Positions 8,692-17,844 are shown, counted from the first letter of the stretch. The stretch: 35,664 bases of DNA from Methylococcaceae bacterium (GCA_006844705.1 SPJS01000251.1:1-35664), one strand, 5' to 3'. Notes: generated from the letters alone by a model not told the origin. Made by a program: numbers and translations.

Positions 8692-9070
8692 GCTCTCCGG
8701 CTATTTTGTCTGCGTCATTTATTAACGCCATGAGCTGTTGTCTCAGTTGAGTGACTAATACGAACGCCTGTTTGTCTCTGCTTTTGGCATACTGTTCTAC
8801 CTGACTGGAAAGCTGTTGCAAACCATCTGCGCAAATATTGCCGCTCGTTCCTTTAAGGCTATGAGCGAACATTTTCAGCGCATCAAAATCGCATGTAGAC
8901 TCAATATTTTCCAATTCTTCTAATTTCTTTGGATGTTCATTTATTAAAAAATTTAGCAGTTTTATTATAAATGCATGGCGTTGATTATAACGTTGTAGCA
9001 ACTGCTCCAGGTTAATCGCACATAAAACATTATTATTCATTTTATTCTGTCTATCCGAGTGTTTAGGCAT
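8681..9070 (-). CDS. histidine phosphotransfer (Hpt) domain protein
   Basis: A 129-residue single-domain Hpt protein. The phosphorylatable His is in FAHSLKGTSGNIC (His70 counting from the ATG at 9070). This is the invariant HSLKGxxxNI motif, placed in a four-helix bundle with Leu-rich helices either side. A second in-frame ATG at 9040 (MNNNVL) would give 119 residues and is also plausible; neither has a strong ribosome binding site. It overlaps the downstream receiver gene, which is followed by the hybrid kinase. The three together make the parts list for a multistep phosphorelay (kinase His, internal receiver Asp, Hpt His, final receiver Asp). Confidence 0.88.
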   Translation of the reverse strand: MPKHSDRQNKMNNNVLCAINLEQLLQRYNQRHAFIIKLLNFLINEHPKKLEELENIESTCDFDALKMFAHSLKGTSGNICADGLQQLSSQVEQYAKSRDKQAFVLVTQLRQQLMALINDADKIAGELDG

Positions 9071-9138
9071 TGCACATAGGGCTGTTTTGTAAGTTTTAGC
9101 CGAATCATGGGTATTTGATCCAGACAGTCTTCAATAGT

Positions 9139-9155
9139 TAAGTCTTAATGACTTA
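9139..9155. promoter_or_regulatory. inverted repeat in the divergent signalling promoter region
   Basis: TAAGTC-TTAAT-GACTTA, perfect 6-bp arms with a 5-bp spacer, midway between the Hpt gene and the divergent kinase operon (9071-9288). A -10-like TATACT lies at 9256-9261 before the kinase start. It could be an operator for either direction. An AAGGAGGT string at 9181-9188 is not followed by a usable start codon. Confidence 0.35.
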
Positions 9156-9288
9156 CTTTAGTTTCACCCCCAATTATTGCAAGGAGGTTATCGGGTTCGT
9201 ATCTCACCATATCATTACTCCGACCTATTCACGCCCCAACCTTTGCTAATTCTTCTATACTTTTTTTAGATCAACCGTTAGTTACTTC

Positions 9289-10746
9289 ATGAGTCCAAAA
9301 TTTCGTCAATACCCACTTTGTATGCCCGTCGCGTTCGCAATATTCCTTGGGTTTTGTTTTCCCATTGGCGCGACAGCCTTACTCATAATTGTAAAAAATT
9401 TATCACCAACGCTAGACAACGTATATCTTCTGCACCGCAATCATCTGCTTTTGTGGATTATCTGGACGGCTCCAATAGTACTAGGCATATTTGGCTTTAT
9501 TCTTGGCAAAGCCTTACAAGATTTAAAGCATCAGGTAGAGCTGTCAAACAACAATAAAACCGAATTGCAGACGCTTATTGACTCTGTGGCCAGCGCGATT
9601 ATCACCATCAATAAAAAAGGGGTTATCACCAGTTTTAATCACGCCGCCGAAAACATGTTCGGTTACTCAGCTAATGAAGCCATTGGCCTTAACATTAAGA
9701 ACATGATGCCCAATAAAGTCGCCAATTTGCATAATACCTACATTAAGAGTTATTTGAACACGCAACAATCTTCCATAATGGGTAAGCGTAGAGAAGTGGA
9801 GGGCAAACGAAAAAATGGTGTCGTTTTTCCTATGATTTTGCAGGTTAATCGCATGGATTTACACGGAGAAATCATGTTCTCGGTGGTTATTGATGATATT
9901 TCCATGCAAAAAGCCATGCAGGATCAACTTCATCAGGCACAAAAAATGGAAGCTATCGGACACTTGGCGTCTGGCGTTGCCCATGAAATCAATACCCCTA
10001 TCCAATATATTGGCGACAATCTGAATGCGCTGGATGATAACCTGAAAGACCTGGTCAAGTTTTTGTCCATTTCAGAAAGCATCATTGCCGAAGCCAGCGA
10101 TGAAATCCGAATCAAATGGAATCAATTATCAGAGAATTTTGATATTGATTATATCTTGCAAGATTCTCCCACGGCGATAAAACAATCTCTGGACGGCATC
10201 AGTAAAGTTGCAGAAATCGTCTCTGCCATGAAAGCCTATGCACATAGCGATTCTAAATCCCTGGCTCCAGTTGATATTAACGAACTCATCAAAAACACTT
10301 TAATTATCAGCAAAAATCAATATAAATACCAGGCAGATGTTGAAACCAAACTAGTAGATAACCTGCCTCAAGTCGAGTGTTATGCCAATGAAATTAATCA
10401 AGTGTTGATTAATCTGATTGTAAATGCATCAGACGCTATTGAAGAAAAAGGCAAGGGAAAGGGACTCATCAAAATCAGCAGTCAGCTCAACGACAACGGA
10501 ATACTGATTTGTATCGAAGACAACGGCATAGGGATTCCTAAAAACATACAGGACCAGGTCTTCAATTTATTCTTTACGACAAAAGAGGTCGGCAAAGGGA
10601 CAGGACAAGGACTTAGCATTGCACACAAAGTGATTGTGGAAAAACATCATGGTCATTTCCACTTTGAATCCAAGGAAAATCTGGGGACAACATTTTATAT
10701 TGAACTACCTTTGAAAACAGAAGGTAACAATTTTGACACACAATAA
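9289..10746 (+). CDS. membrane PAS sensor histidine kinase (HEINTP type)
   Basis: A 485-residue kinase: two membrane segments (about 12-36 and 53-74) with a very short periplasmic loop, PAS (95-208), a dimerisation helix with GVAHEINTPIQY (His232), and a C-terminal ATPase (about 345-478; N-box NQVLINLIVNASDAI, EDNGIGIP, GKGTGQGLSIAH). The HEINTP form of the H-box and the insert between H-box and N-box are shared with the kinase at 14831, so the two are paralogues. The sensory input is probably cytoplasmic or membrane-borne through PAS. Its TAA shares one base with the next ATG (TAATG), which starts an operon of receiver-output proteins that are its likely targets. Confidence 0.95.
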   Translation: MSPKFRQYPLCMPVAFAIFLGFCFPIGATALLIIVKNLSPTLDNVYLLHRNHLLLWIIWTAPIVLGIFGFILGKALQDLKHQVELSNNNKTELQTLIDSVASAIITINKKGVITSFNHAAENMFGYSANEAIGLNIKNMMPNKVANLHNTYIKSYLNTQQSSIMGKRREVEGKRKNGVVFPMILQVNRMDLHGEIMFSVVIDDISMQKAMQDQLHQAQKMEAIGHLASGVAHEINTPIQYIGDNLNALDDNLKDLVKFLSISESIIAEASDEIRIKWNQLSENFDIDYILQDSPTAIKQSLDGISKVAEIVSAMKAYAHSDSKSLAPVDINELIKNTLIISKNQYKYQADVETKLVDNLPQVECYANEINQVLINLIVNASDAIEEKGKGKGLIKISSQLNDNGILICIEDNGIGIPKNIQDQVFNLFFTTKEVGKGTGQGLSIAHKVIVEKHHGHFHFESKENLGTTFYIELPLKTEGNNFDTQ

Positions 10747-11975
10747 TGACACGAACGATTCTATTTGTAGACGATGACGATAATATCATCAATGGCATTA
10801 AACGCATGTTACGAAAAGAGCGTGAACGCTGGCAATCGTATTACGTCAACTCAGGCGAAAAAGCTTTAAAATTAATGGACAACACGGCCATCGACCTGAT
10901 TGTGACAGATATGATGATGCCAGGGATGACCGGTGACCAACTCTTGCAAAAAGTTGCTGACAAATTTCCATCCACTGTTCGTATGGTGTTAAGCGGCTAT
11001 GCTGATGATGACGCTTTAAAAACAGCGGTTAATGTATCGCATCAATATTTAACCAAACCTTGTACCCCCGAACTTCTCAAAGAAGCCATAGCCCAGGTCT
11101 TCACCATTCAAGACTGCATCAGCAACCCGGTGTTGTGTGACAACATTGGCGACATTAATCAACTCCCCAGTCTTCCTCGCATTTATCAGGAACTGCAACA
11201 GGAAATAAATACGCAGAATAGTGATGCTCACAGCATCGCCGCCATCATTTCCAGAGATATGGCGTTATCCGCCAAGCTATTGCAAATTGTCAATTCCCCC
11301 TTTTTTGGGATGCAGCGCAAAATATCAAATTTGGACGAAGCCATTAATATCATCGGTACGAAGAAGCTCAGTCACCTTGTGTTGAATACGTTTGTGCACG
11401 CTTCTTTCAACGTCAAAAACAAACAATTCACCCGCTACCTGGATTATTTGACAAAAGACTCATTGCGCACGGCAGAATTAGCCAAACAAATTTCACTGGC
11501 TGAAAAGCAACAGGGTGACCGCCCCGACCAAGCCTACTTGGGCGGCCTGCTGCATAATCTTGGACTCTTGATTTTCATGTCCAAGCTACCCGAAAAATTT
11601 GAACAGCTGATTCAACAAGTCAACGAGTCTGACTTACCCGTCGCTAACATAGAAAAACAAATCATGGGCTTCACACACAGTGAAGCCGGTGCCTATGTCC
11701 TGGGCTTATGGAAGATTCCTCCACGTATCACCGAGTCGATTCTATTACAAACCATTCCCAGCCAAACTGATTTCAATGGCATGAATGCCCTCACTGCAGT
11801 TCATGCGGCAGCCGCTCTGCTCAATCCCCCCGTCACCCCTGAAGTAGGCCGGTTATTTAGTATGAATCTAGATTTAGAATACCTAAAGCGAATTAATAAA
11901 CTTGATAGCGTCGCGCAATGGGAACACCTGGCTGAAAAATTAACCCAGCAACTGGAACGCCGTAATGACTCATAA
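10746..11975 (+). CDS. response regulator with HDOD output domain
   Basis: 409 residues: receiver 1-120 (VDDDDN acidic pocket, acceptor Asp55 in VTDMMMPGMTG, Lys104 in YLTKPC), a linker, then an HDOD domain (about 137-340). The latter is marked by LPSLPRIYQEL, ISRDMALSAKLLQIVNSPFFG and an HD-like GGLLHNLGLL in which the catalytic His-Asp pair is His-Asn. HDOD proteins are non-enzymatic relatives of HD hydrolases, used as signalling scaffolds often next to c-di-GMP enzymes. It starts on the stop codon of the preceding kinase and overlaps the next gene by 11 bp, so it is translationally coupled on both sides. Phosphorylation by one or both kinases of the operon is likely. Confidence 0.93.
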   Translation: MTRTILFVDDDDNIINGIKRMLRKERERWQSYYVNSGEKALKLMDNTAIDLIVTDMMMPGMTGDQLLQKVADKFPSTVRMVLSGYADDDALKTAVNVSHQYLTKPCTPELLKEAIAQVFTIQDCISNPVLCDNIGDINQLPSLPRIYQELQQEINTQNSDAHSIAAIISRDMALSAKLLQIVNSPFFGMQRKISNLDEAINIIGTKKLSHLVLNTFVHASFNVKNKQFTRYLDYLTKDSLRTAELAKQISLAEKQQGDRPDQAYLGGLLHNLGLLIFMSKLPEKFEQLIQQVNESDLPVANIEKQIMGFTHSEAGAYVLGLWKIPPRITESILLQTIPSQTDFNGMNALTAVHAAAALLNPPVTPEVGRLFSMNLDLEYLKRINKLDSVAQWEHLAEKLTQQLERRNDS

Positions 11976-13182
11976 CGCCTCGAAAAAATCAAAAATTTTG
12001 TGTGTAGATGACGAAGCCAACGTGTTAGCTTCATTACAACGTACGCTGAGGCGGCGCCATCATGTGGATACTGCATTAAGCGGTGAAGAGGCATTGTGCA
12101 AACTTGCTGATAGCCACGATTATAAAGTCATCGTTTCCGACTACAACATGCCTAACATGGACGGCATCGCGTTATTAAAACAAGTCAGTAACGCAACCCC
12201 CAATGTCATTCAGATTATGCTAACCGGAAAAGCCGAATTGGAAATGGCCATTCAAACGGTCAATGAAACCGATATCTTCCGTTTTCTGGCCAAACCTTGT
12301 GAGCCTCTCATATTACGAAAAGCCATCGATGATGGCATTGAATACTACGACCTGATCGAATCTCAAAAACAGTTAACCCGTGAGCTTGAACAAGCAAATA
12401 CATTACTTAGCAAACAAAAAGCGGCGCTGGAACAGGAAAAACAGCTGGCTAACTCAATTCTGATCAATATTGGCAACCGACATGCCAGCAATTTAACCGG
12501 ACTCAACTGGCAAATACGTCCCATGGAACAAGTGGGTGGCGACCTGGTTTTATCCTATCTGCACCCCTCAGGCGTTTTACATGTCATGCTGGGTGATATT
12601 ACCGGGCATGGTCTGCCAGCGGCCCTTGCGGCCTTATCTACCGCCGACGCTTTTGAAATGCTGAGTATCAATAACTTAAACGTTGCTGACATTGCTCAAG
12701 GTATAAATGAAAAACTTAATCAAACCCTACCTACTGGCATTTTTTGTGCCGCCATGTTGATCCGCTACGACATTTACCATCAACAAATTGATATATGGCA
12801 TGGCGGATTGCCCGATGGGGTTTTAATTAATCGTCAGCAAAACTCTTTCACCCCCATCCGCTCAGATAATTTGCCATTAGGTGTATTAGCGGGACAGAAC
12901 TATACAACGTCCACACACTCTTTCTCGAGTAATGACTTTGACTCACTATTCATTTGTACAGACGGTGCGACTGAACAAGTCAATGAACAAAATGAAATGT
13001 TTGGTGATGCCAGGCTTACCCCGCTTTTGAGTACCCCCCCCTCAGACACCTCATTGATTGAATCAATCACACGCCACATTGATATGTTTAGAGGCGATGC
13101 AGCTCAATCTGACGATTTATCTATGCTTGAATTAGATTTCAAACAATTATCGCAGGCCTTACAAACTAACAATAATATTTAG
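11965..13182 (+). CDS. response regulator with PP2C/SpoIIE-type phosphatase output
   Basis: 405 residues: receiver 1-125 (Asp59 in VSDYNMPNMDG, Lys110 in RFLAKPC), a helical coiled-coil linker (about 130-165), then a PPM/SpoIIE serine phosphatase domain (about 175-395). Metal-binding signatures are intact: EQVGGDLVLSY, LGDITGHGLPAAL, FICTDGATEQ and QSDDLSML. Such RsbU/SpoIIE-like enzymes dephosphorylate STAS-type anti-sigma antagonists in partner switching. No free STAS antagonist or HATPase anti-sigma gene is in this operon, so the substrate is unknown. The start lies inside the end of the HDOD gene, implying coupled translation. Confidence 0.94.
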   Translation: MTHNASKKSKILCVDDEANVLASLQRTLRRRHHVDTALSGEEALCKLADSHDYKVIVSDYNMPNMDGIALLKQVSNATPNVIQIMLTGKAELEMAIQTVNETDIFRFLAKPCEPLILRKAIDDGIEYYDLIESQKQLTRELEQANTLLSKQKAALEQEKQLANSILINIGNRHASNLTGLNWQIRPMEQVGGDLVLSYLHPSGVLHVMLGDITGHGLPAALAALSTADAFEMLSINNLNVADIAQGINEKLNQTLPTGIFCAAMLIRYDIYHQQIDIWHGGLPDGVLINRQQNSFTPIRSDNLPLGVLAGQNYTTSTHSFSSNDFDSLFICTDGATEQVNEQNEMFGDARLTPLLSTPPSDTSLIESITRHIDMFRGDAAQSDDLSMLELDFKQLSQALQTNNNI

Positions 13183-13193
13183 GTGATCTTGAT

Positions 13194-14804
13194 ATGAATG
13201 AATCCGCCCCGATCAGTCAGAAAATATTATTTGTCGATGATGAGCCGCGCTTACTCGAAGGCATCAAAAGACAATTGCGTCGAGAATTTGACATATCCGT
13301 GGCAGAAGGCGCCCAACAGGGTCTGGATACTTTGGCCAGTGAAGGCCCTTTTGCACTGGTTATCTCAGATTACAATATGCCTGACATCGATGGCATTGAA
13401 TTTCTCAGCCAAGTCTACAGGCTTTATCCGCAGACTGTGTTAGCCATGCTGACAGGGCGCGCCGAACTGGAACTGGCTATCAAAGCATTGCATAAAGGTC
13501 ATGTTTCGCGCTTTTTAAACAAACCCTGCCCCAAAGAACTACTGGTTCAGACAATTTCAGACTGCCTTGAACAATACCGCCTGAGCATGAATGAAAAACG
13601 GCTACAGGCTCAAATAGAAGAAAGCAATCATAAATTACAAAATTTGAACCAGCATCTTGAAGAACTGGTCGATGAACGCACTGAAGCACTGAAGACCCAA
13701 TATCGTTATGTAAGCGCATTAACCAAAATGGAAAACAGTCATGAAATCATCAGCGCGTTGCTCAAAACAACACTAGAAATGCTACCCTCAATGCACGCGG
13801 CGCTGTTTTTAAGCTTTGATAATGATGATGTTTTCATTCCGCATGCGACAAAGCCACACTCATTCTCGCCTATTCCAAGAGAACACATCACAACCGGAAT
13901 TATTGCTGATTTGCTGAACCAACAGAAGGCTTGGATCAACATCCCACAAAATCACTTATCAAGCGTTGATCTATTGTTTTTTCAAGACACCCCCAGAACC
14001 TGCATCCCATTAAACGCCGATCAATCCGCTATAGGTGTTTTGACATTAAGCGGTGATGAAGAAACGGTTTTGGATGAAACGCTGGTTAACTCCTTAAAAA
14101 CATTGGCCAATGCCACGGCTTCTGCATTAATCAGTCACGGGCACCTTGAAGCGCGTAATGAAGCGCAAGATGCCATTATCACGGCATTGGCCAAACTGTC
14201 TGAATATCGTGACAATGAGACCGGCGCTCACTTATTACGGCTTAAAAAATACTGTGGCCTGATCTGCGATATTCTGTCAACAACCAACAAATATAAAGAT
14301 ACGGTCAATGAACAATTTAAAGCCGACCTGGTGCGCTCTTCTCCTATGCACGATATAGGCAAAGTGGGCATTGCCGATGCCATCTTAAAAAAACCCGGCA
14401 AACTCTCAGGCGACGAATTTGCCATTATGCAAACCCATGCCACCATCGGAGGTGATACCTTACGCTCGGTGTTTGAACAATATAAGTCCCAGACATTTAT
14501 AAAAAGCGGTATGGAAGTCGCCTACTATCACCATGAGAAGTGGGATGGCAGTGGTTACCCTAATGGCATTGCCGGTGAAGATATTCCGTTAACCGCGCGC
14601 ATTTTAACGGTTGCTGATGTTTATGATGCGCTTACCACCAAACGCGTTTATAAACCGGCCTTCCCAAGGGAAAAGGCAAAAGCATTGATCGAAGAGGGTC
14701 GTGGTACACATTTCGACCCAGACATTGTGAATGCCTTCCTTGCCAATGAAGAACGCTTCCACCAAATAGCCGATAGCATGGCAGATGAACCCATTCCTTC
14801 CTGA
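13194..14804 (+). CDS. response regulator with GAF-like and HD-GYP c-di-GMP phosphodiesterase domains
   Basis: 536 residues: receiver 1-125 (Asp59 in ISDYNMPDIDG, Lys110 in RFLNKPC), coiled coil (about 135-170), a GAF-like region (about 180-315), and HD-GYP (about 325-525). The HD-GYP residues are all visible: HDIGKVGIAD (His386-Asp387), the Lys-rich ILKKPGKLS, and HHEKWDGSGYPNG (446-458). The enzyme should therefore hydrolyse c-di-GMP, as RpfG does. A clear ribosome site AGGTGA overlaps the upstream stop. The GAF insert between receiver and HD-GYP adds a second input. No GGDEF cyclase is encoded in the window. Confidence 0.95.
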   Translation: MNESAPISQKILFVDDEPRLLEGIKRQLRREFDISVAEGAQQGLDTLASEGPFALVISDYNMPDIDGIEFLSQVYRLYPQTVLAMLTGRAELELAIKALHKGHVSRFLNKPCPKELLVQTISDCLEQYRLSMNEKRLQAQIEESNHKLQNLNQHLEELVDERTEALKTQYRYVSALTKMENSHEIISALLKTTLEMLPSMHAALFLSFDNDDVFIPHATKPHSFSPIPREHITTGIIADLLNQQKAWINIPQNHLSSVDLLFFQDTPRTCIPLNADQSAIGVLTLSGDEETVLDETLVNSLKTLANATASALISHGHLEARNEAQDAIITALAKLSEYRDNETGAHLLRLKKYCGLICDILSTTNKYKDTVNEQFKADLVRSSPMHDIGKVGIADAILKKPGKLSGDEFAIMQTHATIGGDTLRSVFEQYKSQTFIKSGMEVAYYHHEKWDGSGYPNGIAGEDIPLTARILTVADVYDALTTKRVYKPAFPREKAKALIEEGRGTHFDPDIVNAFLANEERFHQIADSMADEPIPS

Positions 14805-14830
14805 AAAAATAGTGCCCCCCTTACAAAAAC

Positions 14831-16201
14831 ATGTTTGTAGAACAAGATGAACGTCCACATATCCTTGTTATAGACCCGGATTCATGGCTTAAAGTCCAAC
14901 TGGATATGGTTTTAAATGGCATGGTATTAGAGGCTTCTGAACTGTCTGAACTCGATATTGGTGTACAGGACTTTATTATTGAAGGCTTCACTGATTACAA
15001 AGAAGGAATCGCTCACATCGAACAATGGTTTGACTCTGGTTTACAATACCCGCTGGTATTTATTGAATACGAACAGGGCGAAAACACCACCGGTCTTGAT
15101 TTGATTATGCAATTATGGAATAAAGATCCGGACATGCACTTTATTTTGTGCTCGGCAGATAAAACCCTGAGCTGGGAATTAATCATGCAACATGTCGGCC
15201 AGTCGGATCAACTCCTGTTTCTCCAAAAACCTGCAGGTGACCTGGAACTACGACAAGCCGTACATGCCATGACCAGAAAATGGCAACTTAGCAAACAATC
15301 GCAAAATGTCATGAGCTTTCTGGAAGCACAAGTAAAGCAACGTACTCTGGAAATCGAAGCCGCAAATAAAAAGTTACTTCAATCAGAAAAACTGGCATCA
15401 GTCGGTCAACTTGCTGCCGGTGTTGCGCATGAAATCAATACCCCGTCACAGTATCTGAATGACAATATCACTGCGATCAAAGACTATTTTCTTGATCTGT
15501 CAGAGTATATTGGTTTTGTCCAGCAACAGCTCACTAAACTGGACACTGGCAGTTTAAATGAATGCAACAGCCAGGCAGACAAACTCGACCTGGCATATAT
15601 TATGGAAGATATGCCCTCTGCGATTGAACAATCGCAACATGGTATAAAGCAAATTTCCCGCATCGTACAGGCCATGAAGGGTTTCTCCCATATGGGGCAG
15701 GATCAAATAACCCGGTTTAGTCTCAATACCGCCCTGGAGAACACTTTAATCATCGCCAAAAGCAATTATAAATACATTGCAGATGCGGAAACGGCGTTTA
15801 CCCAAAACATTCTCATTGATGGCTACCCCGGCGAATTAAACCAGGTCTTTCTTAACCTGATTACCAACGCAGCCCATGCTATAGAAGAAAAGCAGCAGGG
15901 ACGGGGGCTAATTACCATTACCACTCGCCTGCAAGACGATCATGCCATTATTTCCATAGGGGATACCGGTACCGGTATCCCTGAACAAGCCAAAGATAAA
16001 ATATTTGACCCTTTTTTTACGACCAAGGATATCGGCAAAGGTACGGGGCAAGGTTTAAACATCGCTTACACTATCATTACTGAAAAACATAAAGGCGAAA
16101 TTACTTTTGAATCAACAGCAGGCGAAGGAACCACATTCGTCATTCGCCTGCCCATCCATCATACTGAGTCAGCAATGCATGACGGCTCAATAATCATGTG
16201 A
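14831..16201 (+). CDS. histidine kinase with N-terminal pseudo-receiver (Asp to Glu)
   Basis: A 456-residue soluble kinase. The N-terminal domain (about 8-148) is a receiver: HILVIDPDSW, then LVFIEYEQGENTTGLDLI, ILCSAD and LLFLQKP. The expected acceptor in the family pattern FVDxRMPxGxDG is Glu79, and the MP motif is lost, so it cannot be phosphorylated in the usual way and may mimic the activated state. The conserved Thr is Ser, and Lys is kept. It is followed by a coiled coil, the H-box GVAHEINTPSQYLND (His200) and an ATPase with GDTGTGIPEQ and GKGTGQGLNIAY. It is closely similar in design to the kinase at 9289. It ends the operon, 27 bp from convergent ppnN. A weak start context leaves ATG 14831 as the only sensible choice. 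Confidence 0.93.
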   Translation: MFVEQDERPHILVIDPDSWLKVQLDMVLNGMVLEASELSELDIGVQDFIIEGFTDYKEGIAHIEQWFDSGLQYPLVFIEYEQGENTTGLDLIMQLWNKDPDMHFILCSADKTLSWELIMQHVGQSDQLLFLQKPAGDLELRQAVHAMTRKWQLSKQSQNVMSFLEAQVKQRTLEIEAANKKLLQSEKLASVGQLAAGVAHEINTPSQYLNDNITAIKDYFLDLSEYIGFVQQQLTKLDTGSLNECNSQADKLDLAYIMEDMPSAIEQSQHGIKQISRIVQAMKGFSHMGQDQITRFSLNTALENTLIIAKSNYKYIADAETAFTQNILIDGYPGELNQVFLNLITNAAHAIEEKQQGRGLITITTRLQDDHAIISIGDTGTGIPEQAKDKIFDPFFTTKDIGKGTGQGLNIAYTIITEKHKGEITFESTAGEGTTFVIRLPIHHTESAMHDGSIIM

Positions 16202-16228
16202 AGGAACGACCGAGACAAGGCGTTGTGT

Positions 16229-17599
16229 TCAGGTAACAATACGGTAACACGGTTGATAATGCTTGCCCGGCAACTTCATACGCCCCTGGCTGACAAACGC
16301 TTTTAGCAAGTCGTCCACTGGCAGCATGATTTCCTTATCTCCCTTGATCTCGAAATGCCCATGCTTTTCGATGGCATTAATACCTTCTTCCTTGACATTA
16401 CCAGCGACAATGCCAGAAAACACCTTGCGCAAATTGGCCGCCAGATGATGACAGTCCTGCTGTTTATGTAAGGCCAGTCCCGCCATGTTTTTATGACTCG
16501 GAATAAACGGCTGTTGCAAATCAGGCGTGATTTTTAACAGCCAGTTAAAATTGAACGCATCCGCACGATCAATTCTGAACTGTTTCACCTTGCTGATGCC
16601 CTGCTGAATTTCCCGTGCAACTTTGGCCGGGTCATCAATAATAATCTGGTATTTTTGCTGCGCTTCCAGCCCCAGCGTGTCTCCAATGAATTGATTAACC
16701 TGTTTAAAATAGGCTTCTGCCGAACGTGGCCCGGTAAAAACAAGGGGAAACGGGAGGTCGGCATTATCCGGATGCAACAATATCCCCAGCAAATAAAGAA
16801 TTTCTTCGGTCGTCCCTGCACCGCCGGGAAACACGACGATGCCATGACCAACGCGGACAAACGCTTCCAGGCGTTTTTCAATATCCGGCAAAATCACCAG
16901 TTCGTTGACTATCGGATTTGGCGATTCGGCTGCAATTATCCCCGGCTCAGTAATGCCAATGTAGCGACCATCATTAATCCGCTGTTTTACATGACCAACG
17001 GCCGCCCCTTTCATTGGCCCTTTCATTGCCCCCGGCCCGCAACCGGTGCAAATATTCAAACCACGCAAGCCAAATTCATAGCCGACTTCCTTACAATACT
17101 CATATTCTTCACGGACGATGGAGTGCCCTCCCCAGCACACCACCAGGTTTGGATCGGTATGCGGTCGAATGATATTTGCATTACGCAGGATATGAAACAC
17201 CGCATCGGTAATACTTTCAGAGCTGTGTACGGAATAACGGGGGTTTTCATTGATCTCGTTGTTGACATAGACAATGTCACGCAACACGGCAAACAGATGC
17301 TCCTTGATACCCTTGATAATTTTGCCGTCAACAAAGGCGACACCGGGCGCACCTTGCACTTCCAGTTTGATACCGCGCTCTTCCTGAATCACCTTGATTG
17401 AAAAATCAGGATATTTGGCCAGCATTTCGCGTCCGTCATCAGAATGATTCCCACAATTCAAAACGGCCAGCGAACATTTATGCAGTAACTGGTAACTTCC
17501 TCCCTGGCTGGTATCCAGTAATTTGTTGACTTCGGATTTGGACAATACGGCCAGCTGGCCGTTAGGTGAAACGCGTGTATCTATCGATGTCTCATTCAT
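16229..17599 (-). CDS. ppnN: nucleotide 5'-monophosphate nucleosidase PpnN
   Basis: A 456-residue enzyme (E. coli PpnN/YgdH is 454) that cleaves the N-glycosidic bond of purine and pyrimidine monophosphates to base and ribose 5-phosphate. It belongs to the LOG (lysine decarboxylase-like) fold. Landmarks are the Rossmann entry VVCWGGHSIVREEYEY, CTGCGPGAMKGPMKGA, and the catalytic/nucleotide-binding VVFPGGAGTTEEILYLLG. N- and C-terminal extensions give it full PpnN length rather than that of a short LOG protein; in E. coli these bind pppGpp. It is a single minus-strand gene convergent with the signalling operon. It is separated from the upstream methyltransferase by a MITE-like repeat. Confidence 0.95.
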   Translation of the reverse strand: MNETSIDTRVSPNGQLAVLSKSEVNKLLDTSQGGSYQLLHKCSLAVLNCGNHSDDGREMLAKYPDFSIKVIQEERGIKLEVQGAPGVAFVDGKIIKGIKEHLFAVLRDIVYVNNEINENPRYSVHSSESITDAVFHILRNANIIRPHTDPNLVVCWGGHSIVREEYEYCKEVGYEFGLRGLNICTGCGPGAMKGPMKGAAVGHVKQRINDGRYIGITEPGIIAAESPNPIVNELVILPDIEKRLEAFVRVGHGIVVFPGGAGTTEEILYLLGILLHPDNADLPFPLVFTGPRSAEAYFKQVNQFIGDTLGLEAQQKYQIIIDDPAKVAREIQQGISKVKQFRIDRADAFNFNWLLKITPDLQQPFIPSHKNMAGLALHKQQDCHHLAANLRKVFSGIVAGNVKEEGINAIEKHGHFEIKGDKEIMLPVDDLLKAFVSQGRMKLPGKHYQPCYRIVT

Positions 17600-17645
17600 A
17601 GATTGATGACTTAATTGAGGCAGTAAATGTGTCGCTTATTTTTTC

Positions 17646-17789
17646 TAACAGGCTGTTTAAAAACGATTGCACTTGCCAATTCGGCGTTAAAAAATGACTC
17701 AAACGCTCATTTACGTCATGTAAACTGCGCTTTTTCATCACTATTGCCTTGCATTGACCCCGCTCATAACATTTTTCAACAACCTGCTA
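17646..17789 (+). repeat. MITE-like repeat, copy 1
   Basis: 144 bp with imperfect terminal inverted repeats of about 20 bp: left TAACAGGCTGTTTAAAAACG, right end complementary to TAGCAGGTTGTTGAAAAATG, both beginning with TA. The core shares long identical runs (TTCGGCGTTAAAAAATGACT, TGCGCTTTTTCAT) with copy 2 at 34581-34723 in the same orientation. It has no coding capacity. A TA at each end suggests mobilisation by an IS630/mariner-type transposase, which is inference. It fills most of the gap between ppnN and the methyltransferase gene. Confidence 0.8.
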
Positions 17790-17844
17790 AACGACGTAAG
17801 CCTGAATACTCAGCTATTAAATTGAAGTGTAGGTAGCAGTGATG

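Noticed and set aside
9180..9190. Perfect AAGGAGGT ribosome-site-like string.
   Set aside because: No ATG, GTG or TTG at useful spacing opens a sensible frame; probably chance.
10746..11975. HDOD domain as an active HD phosphohydrolase or c-di-GMP phosphodiesterase.
   Set aside because: The His-Asp pair is His-Asn (LLHNLG), and there is no GYP motif.
16655..17401. A 248-residue plus-strand frame.
   Set aside because: Antisense shadow of ppnN; no family features or ribosome site.
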